Below, in pieces: positions 32,101-45,100 of a DNA stretch of 64,000 nt (its first letter is position 1; each line of letters starts with the position of its first letter). The position numbers and the translations under genes were made by a program. Origin of the DNA: Membranipora membranacea (lineage: Eukaryota > Bryozoa > Gymnolaemata > Cheilostomatida > Membraniporidae); contig OU612065.1 of assembly GCA_914767715.1 (NCBI GenBank), positions 10,478,001 to 10,542,000 of the forward strand, written 5' to 3'. The notes below the pieces were generated by a model. It did not search any database. It was not told the origin of the DNA and was given only the letters and a program-made list of their open reading frames with translations.

Positions 32101-35100
32101 ATCTACCGGTACCTACTAGTGAGTGTTTGGGCTATTTTGAATGCTTCATCTGACTTGATTTTGTTTTATTTGGCATCACTGAAGTTGTGGCGCTGTTCCG
32201 TGAGTATTCTGTGTCTGACTGAATCTTGCTTGGCGCACACTGTCGTGCTTATATCAACTTTTTTGGGAGCCTTTGAGGGCAGTATCGCACAAAGAGAGAG
32301 ACTTCTGTGTTGCTTTGGGACTCACCATACTCTATATATCTTTTTGTAGACTGCAGCTACTTCTGTGCCATCGCCGATCTCAAGTCCATCTCCGCAACTC
32401 ACTGTCCACCAACAACAAGAGATTGCTAAATACATAGCGAGCAAAATGAAAGAGCAGTACATGGAGCAAACAAGGACATTAGAACAATTACAGCTTCAGA
32501 TGAAACAGCAACTACAAGATAAGCAAGCACAGCTCATGCAGCAAATAACTAGTATGGATCTCCAGCCAGGGTCTGAAGGGAACAATCATGTAATTCTATC
32601 AACCCCTGCTTCTGTCAAACCAACCGATACTCCGACCCTAAAAACTACCCCAAACAACTCATCCCGATCTCCTTACAACAGTATAACCTCAAAAATATCA
32701 AACAGCTCTGTCTCCTCAGCAGCCTCTAACTCTACAAGTAAACCTACAAATGGCTTCACATCATTATGCAATGGCAGTAACGGCGGTGAAGTAGTAAGGC
32801 AGCCAGCAGCGATGACCTCATCGCTGAGCGCTGACGAGAGCAACACATCTCAGGGATCCTCCCATGATACATGGGACTCCACTAACGCATTCACACACGA
32901 GCGGCCGGTGCTGACGGGCAGTGAGAGGTCCACACCGGTGCTGCCGAGTAATAATAGTAGTAATGACTTAGAGCTGCTTAGTCAGAGTATTCATATACCT
33001 CTAGATAATAAAGATAATCAGACTCATACGATCAGCCCTTCAGAGCCACAGGTTAACACTGACTCTTCCCTTGTAAATCCTACACTCACCTCCATCAAAT
33101 CTGTGGATGACCTTATTGATCTCAAGAGTCAGACACCCGAACCTACAGCAGCTGATGATATTACCCCTCGCAATGCTGCTGCTCCGGTGAATATACTTTA
33201 CTTATCCTTTATATTGTGTCCCAAACCCTTTATTGATGTATGATGTCGGGAATTCTGGAATGCTTGATACTGGACCCTGTTTTGGTTCTCTGATATATTG
33301 TACAGCTATGATAGTTGATTGTGGGGCGACACTAGGATTTAAAAAGTGCCACTGTTAATTCATTTCAAAATATTCAAGTTTGTACCACTTTCACGGAGCA
33401 AACGTGTGAATTCACTTCTTGTGTTGTACCAAAATCACCATCAACAGGACTTGTGTTTGTAAAATGTGTAAAAATGCCATATATATTATCAAAACATCAA
33501 CTAGATTAGATTGTACTAGAATGATACCAGCTTATGGAAGGTTGTACCCACATACACGCAGTGCTGTGGTCTGAACACAATCCACTGGGTACTTCAGTAT
33601 AAGGTGTGATTGTTGTCAGTGTTGTTGTTTGGCAACATGCACTGTTGTGATGAGCAATTAATCAGCTCAGCTGTGCCCTGGATGTTTTCTGCCCCACTAA
33701 TTATCTCCTGGCCTGTGGTACAAAATATGCCAGCATAAAGTAGCAGATTGTTCAGTAGAAATGCGTCATGTAATCTAGTTATCTTGTTCTAATACAATAT
33801 AGCGAGCTTGAGAGGTTTAATAGTTCAAAAAGGAGGCCTCTGGCCAAATAATCTGGTGTTGCGTATCTTCGCCATGCTATATCATCAAGCCTAGGCTTTA
33901 TTTAGTCGAGGCGCCTAACTTTTATCTGTGAATTAATGTGGCACGGTGTTATAAAATATACTTAAGTTCTCATTGGTGTTATCTCCATAACTTGCTGCTA
34001 GGTGTCACCCAGTTTTACCAAAGATTATAAATACATTGTCGTTGGTTTTACAATAATATACTATGCAGCGATAGACCTGTTAGACTATGCAGAGTAGACA
34101 TGTTCACTACTCATACGTTTATCGATGATGGCTTTGATCCTAGAAATGGGTTGGCAATAAGCCAGCTGGAGTATTTTATTGTTTGCCGCCGGCAGGCATT
34201 GTAATATACGGGACCAGCATAGTATACCTTACATGTAGTGTATGTAGTATGCTTACGCATTTCATTCTGACATAATAATGAAATGAATATCTCAACCCAA
34301 GCTCCTTTTGGTAACGAGCACAATGCCCTAGAGCGAACATTAAACTACAGATATTAATTTTTATCCCATTTTTACGCTGATTGTTTTTTATCCAGGGCCG
34401 TAAGTAAGTGTTAAGTTCTATCACTTATGTCAGCCTGGCATATTTACATCGTTACTCATTACTGCATATGTATAGTATAGTAAAACAGCTAGACGTAGTA
34501 ATTATTTGACATGCTGCACATGCTCAGCATGTCTACTCCCTCAGTATGATGAAAAAGTTTGACGCCCATCACTGGCCTCTCAGCTATTGAATGCTGTTAA
34601 CGTTGTTTGGTTCCCTTTTGTTAGACTGACCCTGTGAATAAGAGCAGTGCTGCCACACAGATATCAGCTGTGGACATGAATACAGACCAGTCGGCAGTGG
34701 ATAAAATAGAGGAAGAAGTGCTGACTCGGGAGTTATCTCCTACTGGGGATACATATTCTACTAGCAGCACACCACCACCGGAGTCTCCAGCGGATGACCT
34801 CAGTGCCAGGTAGCTTTACTATACTAACTGCTCAAAAATAAACTCGTTTGATTTTCATTTTTTCTTCATTTCGATAAGATCCCATTCTAAACAGATAAAA
34901 GAATAGAACAAAGATATAATATTTTGCTGCACTACACAATGACAGTGACTGCTGTGCAGATCACAGACAAACAAAAAACTACTACAATGTACTCTCAGAT
35001 CTCAGGTCAGTGACACGTCGCTCCGAGCTCCTTCTCAATGTGGCTTTTTATTGATATTATTACATTGTGGTGTTTGTAGTTTGAGGTTTAGTTTGAGACA

Positions 35101-38100
35101 GAAACATTCCAGACACCTGGAAGATATGAAGGCTTATTATGAGCAAGAGCTTCATGATCTCAGACACAAGCTGACATCGAGTACCGCAGTCACTCAACAC
35201 GAGATGTATCTGATTCTGGAGAACGAAAACCAGAAACTAAGAGAAAGATGTCGGGTGTTAGAAGAGGAGCTACTCAGAGCTAACAGGTACGAATATGTCC
35301 ACCCTTTGTCTTTTAGAAAACCAACTTAGTCTACGTGACTAATTCAACAATTTGTCCTGGCCTACCATCACAATGATGTGCTGGTTCAAAGGGTGTCTGA
35401 CAATGTTTGTAAATCGATCTTATCAAATGAGAGTTGAGACAATAAAAAGTGTAAAAGAGAAACATATTCAATATCGAGATTAAAATTATGATTATGTATA
35501 TCATCCTGAGTTGGTTAGCTCCAATATTGTGATAATCTCTTGATATCCTATTTGATCCTTAGAGCCAATGATTAGCTTAACTTTCTTACATTTTCTCACC
35601 AATAGTGCCAGAGAAGTGAACAAGATCGATCTGTTAATGGATATGCTATTTAAATCCCAAATAATTCACAGATTTCCGATGCTGTTCAAGTGTAAATCTG
35701 TTTACTCCCCCTTTGAACAGCTAGAACTCTATTCTTACAAACATGTCTGATCAACATTAAACGTCATTATGACTTTGATTTCTGCAGGTACATAAATACA
35801 GTGGACAAACAGATGGAGGATTTAGAGTCATCATTTAATGCTGTGAGTAAAGGGGTTGGTCAAAAGTATTCAACTTTGTTTTACCAAAGCCAGACTTTGG
35901 TGGTGGATCAATTGTTTTTGTCCCACTTTTAAGCCAAGTTTTGCTTTTCAAACAAAGTTGAATGCCAAGCAGCTCTTATGATCCCTAGCTTGTTTGCTTT
36001 TAACTCAAAGTCCACTTGGCTAAATTGACAACAAGACGGATGTGTTTTGCTTTTACCAAATTGCCTTTTCAAGACCATCCGATTGTACTATATAGAGTGG
36101 ATAAAAACAACAAGCAAACACTGGTTTACTAATGTGAATAAACATGAGATTGCTGTGTGCTGCATATTGACTTAAACTGATGCCGACAAACTCATTCGTC
36201 ATGTATGGAATCTTATTCGAAGCTTGGAAACTCTCTATATTAACCTAATTCTTCTAATACTGGACCGAAAAATGAAATAATTCATACAGACAAAATACCC
36301 TAGTTGAGAATTCTCTTTTTAGCATTAAGGGACAACCTATGAAAATGCTCTTAACTATCAATGACTAAAATTAATTAATATTTTAGACTTTGGCATCATC
36401 AGGGCGGCCAGCGGCAGCATCCTTCAGTCCTCTTCAAACTGATCACACAGCAGACCAGCAGTTAAATAAAAGTAAATTAGCTCAAGCGGAATCTTACATC
36501 AAATCACTGGAGAGTAAGAACTCAGAGCTTTTCACTGCACTCTGTGATGCTTTTGAGGTAAATGTCTGCTAGTTGAGTACACTTCTCTATATTTAACTCA
36601 GTCTAGAGTGTTTGAAATTAAATACAGTTCCATATGTCAGCTTGTTGACAGAGTGTCATTGAAGTTTTGAAAATTTAAAACAATTAACAAATTGAATGTC
36701 AGCAGCTTTTTTTCTGGATCAATATGTAATTTATTTTATTGTCTAGGTGCGAGATAACACAGCCAGACAGGCTTCCCAAGGAAATGTCATATATGATGAG
36801 GTGAGATATTGATTGACCTGAGCCAGGCCGGCAGTGACAGGCCGTTAGTGACAGGCTGGCAGTGTGAGCCTGACGTGGTCTGAATATTGTTACCCGGGGA
36901 TAAACTCTCCTTATACCTTATCATTAATAGTTATAGGATGTAAAATCTGCATAATCTCTCATTGTATGACTCAGTATATCTAGTTCCATTTATATATGAG
37001 CTGATAAGTCACAGCTTTCTTCTCTTGGGTATTACAAGAACATGTTAAACATGTTAAACACAGTATGGAAATCAGTATGAGAAACACCTATCTGATAACC
37101 AACTGACCGAGTTATTAGTGTTTATCATATCTCTCACAGCTCAGCTAACACTAATCCTTGACTCAACAAACTTACATTACATAACAATGACCCACACAGG
37201 AGATCTATGAACATATATATGCAGTTTTATTGTTTTAACAATGAATTTAATCATGGTACTCAATTATTTTTCATTATCAAGTTGGCTGATGATGTTTTGA
37301 CTTATTTTTGCCCCAAAGATTGCTGGCTAGTTTGTCTTAGTAAAACCTCAGTCTAAGCGCTTCAATGAAAAATGACGGAAGTAAGAACATGCTTCTGTGA
37401 AAATCAATTATCTTCTGTGCGCTCTGTGTAGAATTTTGCTCATGTGAATAGTTGAATTATTTTCATATCGTTTCTTTCAGATGAAATCGAAGTATGAAGA
37501 GTTACAGCTTAGTAACCAGACAACGCAGGTAAAATATACCACTATTATTGACATTACCTACAGTTATAGACATGGCTCACTATGCCCATATTTTACTACC
37601 TATCACCAGTGTATAGACCATCTTTTACATGTTGAGGTAATATTATCTTATGGTAGGTTAAGCTGGAAGCGACTGAACTCTGTCTGAGAGAATCTAGTAA
37701 AGACATGGATAATCTCAAACATTCTATAAAGAGACTTGAAGTAGAACATTTGAAGCTTGCTAAAGAGAACGAACTCTTACGTCTTCAACAACAGCAGTCA
37801 CCAACTCCTCAGAGAAATGGGTATGTGATTAATGTCACTGTTACATATACAGCTAATATGCGCGAATTGTGCCACCAATGCACAACTGTAAACAGCTCCA
37901 AAATTGATGTTTTGTAGAGTTTGTATATTAATGCTTGTGCTGCATCAGGGAGGGTGGGATATCACACCTCACACCCTCCCTGGCTGCATATTAACATCAT
38001 TTTTATCATATTAGTTGAGAATTACCTGACCTTACCAAGTCGGCAGTTCACGTCAAATGAAATCAAATCTTTTGTCAACATTTGATTGAGGATGGCCATT

Positions 38101-40185
38101 GCTAGCATTGCTAGTCATTCTTAACCTTAATATTCCACAGGTCATTCAATCACTCAGGATTAACGATTGGAGATGATGGTAGGACTATGTCACCTATGAT
38201 AAAGGCTGAAAGACAATTAGAGAATTCATTCAGTAGTGGTTCTCCTAGCAAACATCGTTCTCGACATCATCAATATTACTCAGACAAATCACATCGCATT
38301 AACAAAACAGGCAGCAGCACTGAGAAATCACCAGCTGACGCTAACGATGAGTTGTCCCCTCAACCCCAGTCAGACGCTACTCAGTCTTCAGAAAACAGTT
38401 CCAGAGGTCATCATAGCAAGCACAATCATCATAGAAGTAGTCGAAAATCATCTCACAGACACTCCACTGAACACAAACACTCCTCCAATGATCAGCACCC
38501 CCAAACACCAACTACCACTACGCAACATAACTTTACTAAGGATGATCTCATCAGTGCATATAGTCCAATAGTTGACAGACAGAGACACAGTAGTAGTGCC
38601 AGCAGCAGCGGACCGGCTATAAAGTCTGGTAATTCGCCTACAAGGCACTCAATGGAGCGACCATATGGATACCACCATGTGGGAGCCAGTGTGTCTCCCT
38701 CTAAGAGGACCCAGCAGTGGGCTGTATTACATGTATCGCCATTCAATCGAACACCAGACCGACATCATCGAGATAACAGAGAGCCTGCAACTCCATCCTC
38801 AGCCAAGAAAAACCTCAACTTCGCCCTGAACAAAACACCGGAGAGATCCCCACAGAAAACTAAGAGGTAAGTGGTAACATATAAAACCGTATGCGGTTCT
38901 GAGATATATAATACACAGTCACAGTACACAGTCACAGTACACAGTCATATACCAGTTCTTGTACTTTTAATGTTGAATTTACATGACGTCCTTAACTTCG
39001 ATGTGGCTCTTCCTCGTTACAGCTTGGTCTTATAATTTTTCTATCTTCCCCAACAACACATAAATATTCAGCTTGTTTTATAATACAATATAATATAATA
39101 TGATTGCTTTACAGTAAGCAGGATGAAGTATTAGAGAAGGTGAGGACCGGTAAGGTTTTCTCAGATGAGCCGGTAGAAGTTACTCCCTCTCCTGCAGCGA
39201 TTTCTTATATGAAAAACAAGTCAGTAGCTGAGGATAGATGGAAACTTATCAAAGATGCTGAGACAAGGCTTGATGAGTTACTGATGGAAAAACGACAGGT
39301 TTGCCATCAAATAAACATGATAATGACATGATTACCACAAGAATAGCTAGATTTGGAAGTCAGAATATATATAAACCTGGTTAAAGGCCTGGAATAATAG
39401 CTTAGTAGCATTCAGATTATCTTGTAAAAGAGGCTAGCAAAACAGACACTCTATAGATTCATCAAACTAAACATTGCTAGTACCCAAAACCTTTATGTTG
39501 CACATTTATAAAATGAAATGGAAAAACTCAAAAAAACACAGAAATACAATTTCCGAGTATGAACTATGATGTAAATTGATAAAGCTCAAAACTTATTTTT
39601 ATTTTATGATTTTTTATAGCTGGAGTCAGCATTGACACGAGTATCAAGCTCCTCCTCAGCACATACGAGAAAAGATAAACTTCGACAGGTAATACATTGT
39701 TACTCCTAATCTACATCATAGATCTAAATGAGAATGGCGATCTATGCATGAATGTGCTCTCTCTCTGACAGTGCAGTTTGTGTATGAATATTGAGGAGTT
39801 TGCCATGCCTCTTCTCAGTATGTGTGAATCATCAAATTATGCCTGTGAAGTGATGGTACCAGGGAGTTAGGTACCGTCTATAGAGAGCGAGGGTGGGAGG
39901 GGTATATCCCACCCTTCTTGGTGGGAGCAGGCAGTTTGGGACATAACTCCCTGGTGGGAGTGAGTAAGCGGACCCTATGGTCATAATTTGGAGTTGTCTA
40001 CTCACTTACTGATTTGTTCAATGAGATAACAACTCCCATATTGTTTGATCAACTTTTAATATTATAAGGATTTCATATATTCCAATTCTTTTTGCTCATA
40101 GGAAAACCTGGAAGCACAATTAGATCGGGTGGATAAAGATTTAGGGTCTGTTCGTATGACACTCCGACGCTACAACGCTCTCTGA
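29129..40185 (+). CDS. Coiled-coil protein, M-phase phosphoprotein 9-like
   Basis: Thirteen phase-consistent exons give 997 residues: 29129-29338, 32350-33186, 34625-34809, 35080-35286, 35788-35842, 36387-36557, 36747-36800, 37481-37528, 37657-37820, 38141-38866, 39115-39298, 39620-39688, 40102-40185. The N-terminal half is low-complexity (Ser/Thr/Gln/Pro) with a helical stretch AKYIASKMKEQYMEQTRTLE. Coiled coils follow (LEDMKAYYEQELHDLRHKL, ESYIKSLESKNSEL, SIKRLEVEHLKLAKENELL), then a His/Ser-rich low-complexity exon (38141-38866) and a C-terminal helix ending LGSVRMTLRRYNAL. The YYEQELHDL and C-terminal LGSVRMTLRR motifs recall MPHOSPH9, a centriolar/ciliogenesis protein; this assignment is from memory of the family and not certain. 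The acceptor at 35080 has a second in-frame AG 12 bases on. ATG 29129 directly follows an acceptor-like ACAG, so a 5' UTR exon is likely. Confidence 0.8.
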
Positions 40186-40548
40186 ACAAGCACCTCGTAA
40201 ACCTTTCATTGTCCAACTACACTGGCGATTTAAATTATGTAGATACATGTACATTCAAATTCTTTAAATACTCAGGGTATATTTGTTTGTTTTTATAGGC
40301 TTGATATTTCAGTTAAGAAATGTGTCACCGAGTACATAATCTCATTTCTCCATGTACATAATATATTACCGGTATATTATAATTTTACAATGATTCTAGA
40401 GAGTTGCCCTATATCAACATATTTTGCCACTGCTGTCAATTCATACTGTATCAATAATAGAGTGTGAACTATGAGAGCTGATAAATTCAGAACCTTGCAT
40501 AGCTTTTATACCTCGGAAAGATCATCATATATGCAAGTATTATCTTGT

Positions 40549-40554
40549 AAATAA
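40549..40554 (+). promoter_or_regulatory. Candidate polyadenylation signal of coiled-coil gene
   Basis: AATAAA lies 364 bases after the TGA at 40183-40185, with no competing hexamer seen closer. Use is inferred from position. Confidence 0.5.
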
Positions 40555-41830
40555 ATTTTCTACGACTTGGGCAACTTTATATATATGTGTGCAGAAACTT
40601 TGACGTTTTTTATGTCATTTCACTGTATTGATATATTTTTACATCATATTATCACATTGACTTTATTGATTGTATTTATATTAATGATTTGTTTCTTTTC
40701 ACCAAGTAAGTATAGGGGTTTGTTTGAATTGAAATTAAAATTTTGTTGGCTTTGATCTGTATATTGTACATTCACTATGATCTGCTACAGACTGCCCATA
40801 TTGTAGTAGTGTATATACTCCTATCTCCCTCTTCTTAGAGACTCTGGTATTGCACCACTAGACCTGTTTGAGAATCTATGAACAAGACTATGGACGTACT
40901 TCAAACTTATATAGTTTTCTAGCATTTGCATTTCGATCATTTCTTTCACAGTTTGATATATTTTTTCTCTAACAATAATTAGAATGCGTTTTTGTTTTTT
41001 TCCTTCATTATTTCTATTATAATTACCTATTCTAGATAGACTGTATTGGAATAGACTTGTTGGTTGACGTTGAGGAACAATAAAATGGAATGTTAAAACT
41101 ATAGGACTCAGCATCAACGAGTCTGATATCTGATGACCTGGTATGGAATAGTGTAGCTGTCTGATTTCTCAGAACAGGAATGGTACAAAATGAAATACGC
41201 ATTATATACTACTCACAAACCCAAGAGACGGAGATGATAAAAAAAAGAACCATGTATTAAACATGCACATGTAACACAAGACTAGGACACAATGACATCG
41301 TATCTTAAAAAACACGTCCACCATTATCCAAAACAGAAGTTCAAGCAAACATTGGAGAGCTTGGGAGTTTTTTTGTAGTTTTGTTGGCTGCTGTGGATAC
41401 TTTAGGGGTTTCCCAAGGAGATGATCCATAACATTAAAATACTCTAGCAAGCTCAAATAATAAATTACCAGTCAACTAATATTGAGTCGTTTGACAAGGT
41501 CACTTAGAGCTGATCTGGTGAAGGGCATGATCAAAGAGCAGACAACTCTTACTAACAGAATAAATTTATCGGAAAACTAAATGCCACTATCTCATTGGCC
41601 TAAAATCACTAAGCAACCGAGTTTTATAATCCTCAATGCTGGGTGGTGAATGAAACCCCTTTCATATTGAATTGTTTACATTTAGGAGATATTGAGTCTA
41701 TACTACAAAAGGCCATGTGTTTTGCATCAGCTATTTCAACTCCCAGAGCTGGTAGAATGAGACGGGCTAGATCTTGCTCAAAATTACAGTATTTTATGTT
41801 TAGCTGAATTCCTGTGAGGTCTCATCAACA
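40555..41830. other. Intergenic stretch between coiled-coil and transporter genes
   Basis: No coding exon or recognisable repeat was seen. It presumably contains the transporter promoter, but no motif could be supported. Confidence 0.4.
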
Positions 41831-41876
41831 AATTGATCACAGATCATCAATCGCTGAGGATATTGAACCAAACGAG
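41830..41876 (+). other. Possible 5' non-coding exon of the transporter gene (3' part)
   Basis: A strong donor CGAG/GTGAGT lies at 41876/41877, about 255 bases before the acceptor TTTTTAG at 42130 that precedes the transporter start codon. The 5' edge is not defined. Confidence 0.35.
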
Positions 41877-42132
41877 GTGAGTGTGGTGAATATGATGTAA
41901 ATCTACACTTTCTTGATTTTGCTACATTGAAGAAACATCATTATTATTTTCAATATCTCTTGATTGATCGAGCAGGCTAATCCAGGCTATGTATTTCCAC
42001 TCCCTCTCCAGTCCATTGTAAACACTAACTTAAGATTGGAAAAAATTGATTCGTTTGAAATTAAATATTTCTTTAAATGCAAGTTCTCAAATGTGAAATA
42101 AAAAGTCCTTAATTGTCAAATCATTTTTAGAT

Positions 42133-45100
42133 ATGACGGAAGGAAAGGATGGCAGTGCTTCAGGCGATGGACCTGTATACAACAAGACGACTGAGCCAGT
42201 CCCATCTGAGGGATCAGCGACTGGGTCCGGTGATGACAGCGGTGTAGAACTTAAAAGGGAGCTTGGACTTATGGGCGCTGTAGCGCTCATTGTTGGTACA
42301 ATCATTGGCAGTGGGATATTTGTGTCGCCGACTGGTGTTCTTAAGGATACTGGTTCCGTAAGTCTCATATAAAAATCAAAAAGGGTTAAAAGCCATTTTG
42401 GTTGACATGAATCTATTGCTTTCCTTTGCTCAGCCCATAACTCCATTGACCGATCATTTCAGTCAGATCAAACATCTGCTGGATAAGTTCAAAAAGTTAA
42501 ATATTACCTGGAAGATTTAGCGCTGGTATTGTCACCTGAATCAATTTTGTCTATCTGTTAAAATTGCTTGCAATATTTGAAGCCTGTTTGATTGTGTTGG
42601 AACTAAAAACAGGACACCGGACATCGGAAAACTCCACCTTCTTACATTCATGTTTCCGCACAACTGTTACCTTTAGTACCATTTTGGCGTATATCCAAGA
42701 ATTTAAAGCTGATGGTGGTCTACAACGGAAATAAATTTGTATCAACTTTCTGCTTCATGTTTCCCCTGACTATTCATTCTCGGCTGACATTATGCTGTCT
42801 TTGTTAACTTCATTGATTTCCTGACAATGTGCGATCCAGTCAAATCCAGACTTGCTGCCTTTCCATATAAGTATAACTATAACTGTAGTTGGTATATGAA
42901 CTTTGTTACTCCTCGTTCTTTATTACAAGGGAGCTCAAGCTTAGGCAGCAAACACTTCATTAGCACGCTTTGTAATAATACTTACTGAATGAGTTATATA
43001 CAGTACATCGGTAAACAGTGGGCGCTTTCGGACCCCACTCAATGAGTAATCATCACTTTACATTATGCCCGGAAATCCCATTCAAAAGCAGATGCCAACA
43101 CAAGCTGGATTCCTCAGTGAATCTACCTAAATCCCATGTAGAACAGAATAATCTTATTAATAGCCCAAAATAACCTATCATGGCTGGCAGTATTCTCAAT
43201 GCTAGGTTCTCTTTTCCAGGTTGGTCTCTCACTGGTGGTATGGGTCGGTTGCGGTTTGTTGTCCACTGTTGGTGCTCTCTGTTATGCAGAGCTCGGGACA
43301 ACCATCACTAAATCAGGAGGAGACTATGCCTACTTATATGCGGCGTTCGGACCTCTACCAGCCTTTCTACAGCTTTGGGTAAGGAACAAACACTGAATTC
43401 GGGCTACTGATGAAAATTTCATGTTTTTCCCGTGGGCACAGATCATGTGAAGGGAAATTGATGTCAAAAGGACCAATCTTTTCTCGGGCTTACAGAAACA
43501 CACGCTGAAAGTCTGAACATTATCATCTGATTGGTATGTCAGAAAATTAAAAATTAAGAGCAAGGAGGCAATGATCTAATTATGTATATCTATGTAACAT
43601 CAGCGTTAACTGATTGTGAGAGTCGATCTCATGCTGAGCACATATGTTATGAATTTCTGTTCATAATTGTACAAAAAAACCTGCTGCTGCCAGTTTGACT
43701 AGAGATTTTCTATCCAGCACCAAAAAATACTGGTTTATAGTGTAGCAGATTTGGAAACATCCAGGGCCATCTAGTTTGAGTCCTACCATATACATGGTAC
43801 ATAAATATATATTATATAAGAGTTTGGAATAGCTGTGGGTATCAATCAGTCTCTCGCTGTATGAGATTATTTGAACTTTATTCATTCGCCTACTCATGTA
43901 TTGCATCAGCTTCTGCGCTAGCGCTAACATAACCTGTTGTTTCCTGATCAACACAACGGCCCAAGGAATCATTTAGTATGCCTAATGTGTACACATGGTG
44001 ACAAGGATTTATATTGACTCCCTCACATTCTGTTCTTGCATCAGCTTCAGATATGTACTTTACACATGTGTACATTGATTTTCAATAAGCAGCAAATAAT
44101 TGTGGAAGGAAGGATGAATCTAGGATTAATTAACTAGACTGAAGCTTATTAACTTGAAAGCTGTGAGATTGATGTTCACTGACTAGTATTAACAAATCAA
44201 TAACAAACTTGATGGTCTATCAGCTCCTACTTCAATATTCATGGCAGATAGGGGGGGGGGGGGAAAGAAGAAAACTGAATTTGTCCGCTGGGGACAGACA
44301 GCAATCTAAATCTACTAGTTGTAGAGGCGCAATTAAAGCTAGATTCATATAAAAGTTTAACAATTCTCCTTATATAAAACAGACGCCAATTTATTTACCG
44401 CACTGAATAGACTGCCCTGTCATCTAAACAAAATTTTAACTCGATTGTTTGCTATGCTTTGTAGGAACAAGATTTGAAATAACCGGGCATTAGCATAATT
44501 TTAAACACAAAGGAGATTATAGCCAGCCCATGAAAAGCGGCTGCAAATCAGGTCTTCAGTTATATAACTGGGAGAACTCCATTATAAATGGCAGTAAACA
44601 TGTTGTATGTATTCAAAAAACTTCGTAAGAGCATATCCTTTCGATCCACTATGACTGGCCTGGGCCCTGAGAACCTATCTCTTTATATTTACTTTGCTTG
44701 CACTTCTCATTTTCATGGTGCTATTTGATAATGCTCCAACCATGATGACTTTGTCAATAGAAAATAAAATTCTAGATGGTCAGCTTACAAAGGGCTGAAG
44801 CACCTCAGAGAGATATAAGGATGGTTTTTGTTTGAATTTGTCAAAATTTCACATGCACATGAATGAGAAAAAATCATGAAAGAAGCCAGCTATACAAGTA
44901 AAACCTACTTGAGAAAATTCTTAGTTAGAAATCAAATGTAAGAATCGAATTGTACATCTAGGTTTTACGAACTGAGCCTACATACAGTGTGTACTAGTGT
45001 TTTACTTTTACACATGCATCAATAACCCTAAGTAAAAGCATGCTTGGTTAATCACAAATTATAAAAAACAAGTGCATAGACAGTATAGAAAAGGGATTGT

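Noticed and set aside
32365-32367. Apparent start codon in the large exon of the coiled-coil gene
   Set aside because: The codon is GTG inside an exon that begins at 32350 after a TTTTTGTAG acceptor and continues the frame from 29338.
38236-38571. 111-codon plus-strand ORF in a second frame of the His-rich exon
   Set aside because: An alternative-frame shadow within an exon whose main frame is phase-consistent with both neighbours.
38912-38950. Tandem ACACAGTCACAGT units as a possible array
   Set aside because: Only about three units of a short microsatellite-like repeat; no sign of CRISPR or satellite structure.
39840-39970. GGTGGGAGG/TCCCACCC clusters resembling a regulatory or repeat array
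   Set aside because: Short imperfect matches without a periodic unit; intronic low complexity is the simpler reading.
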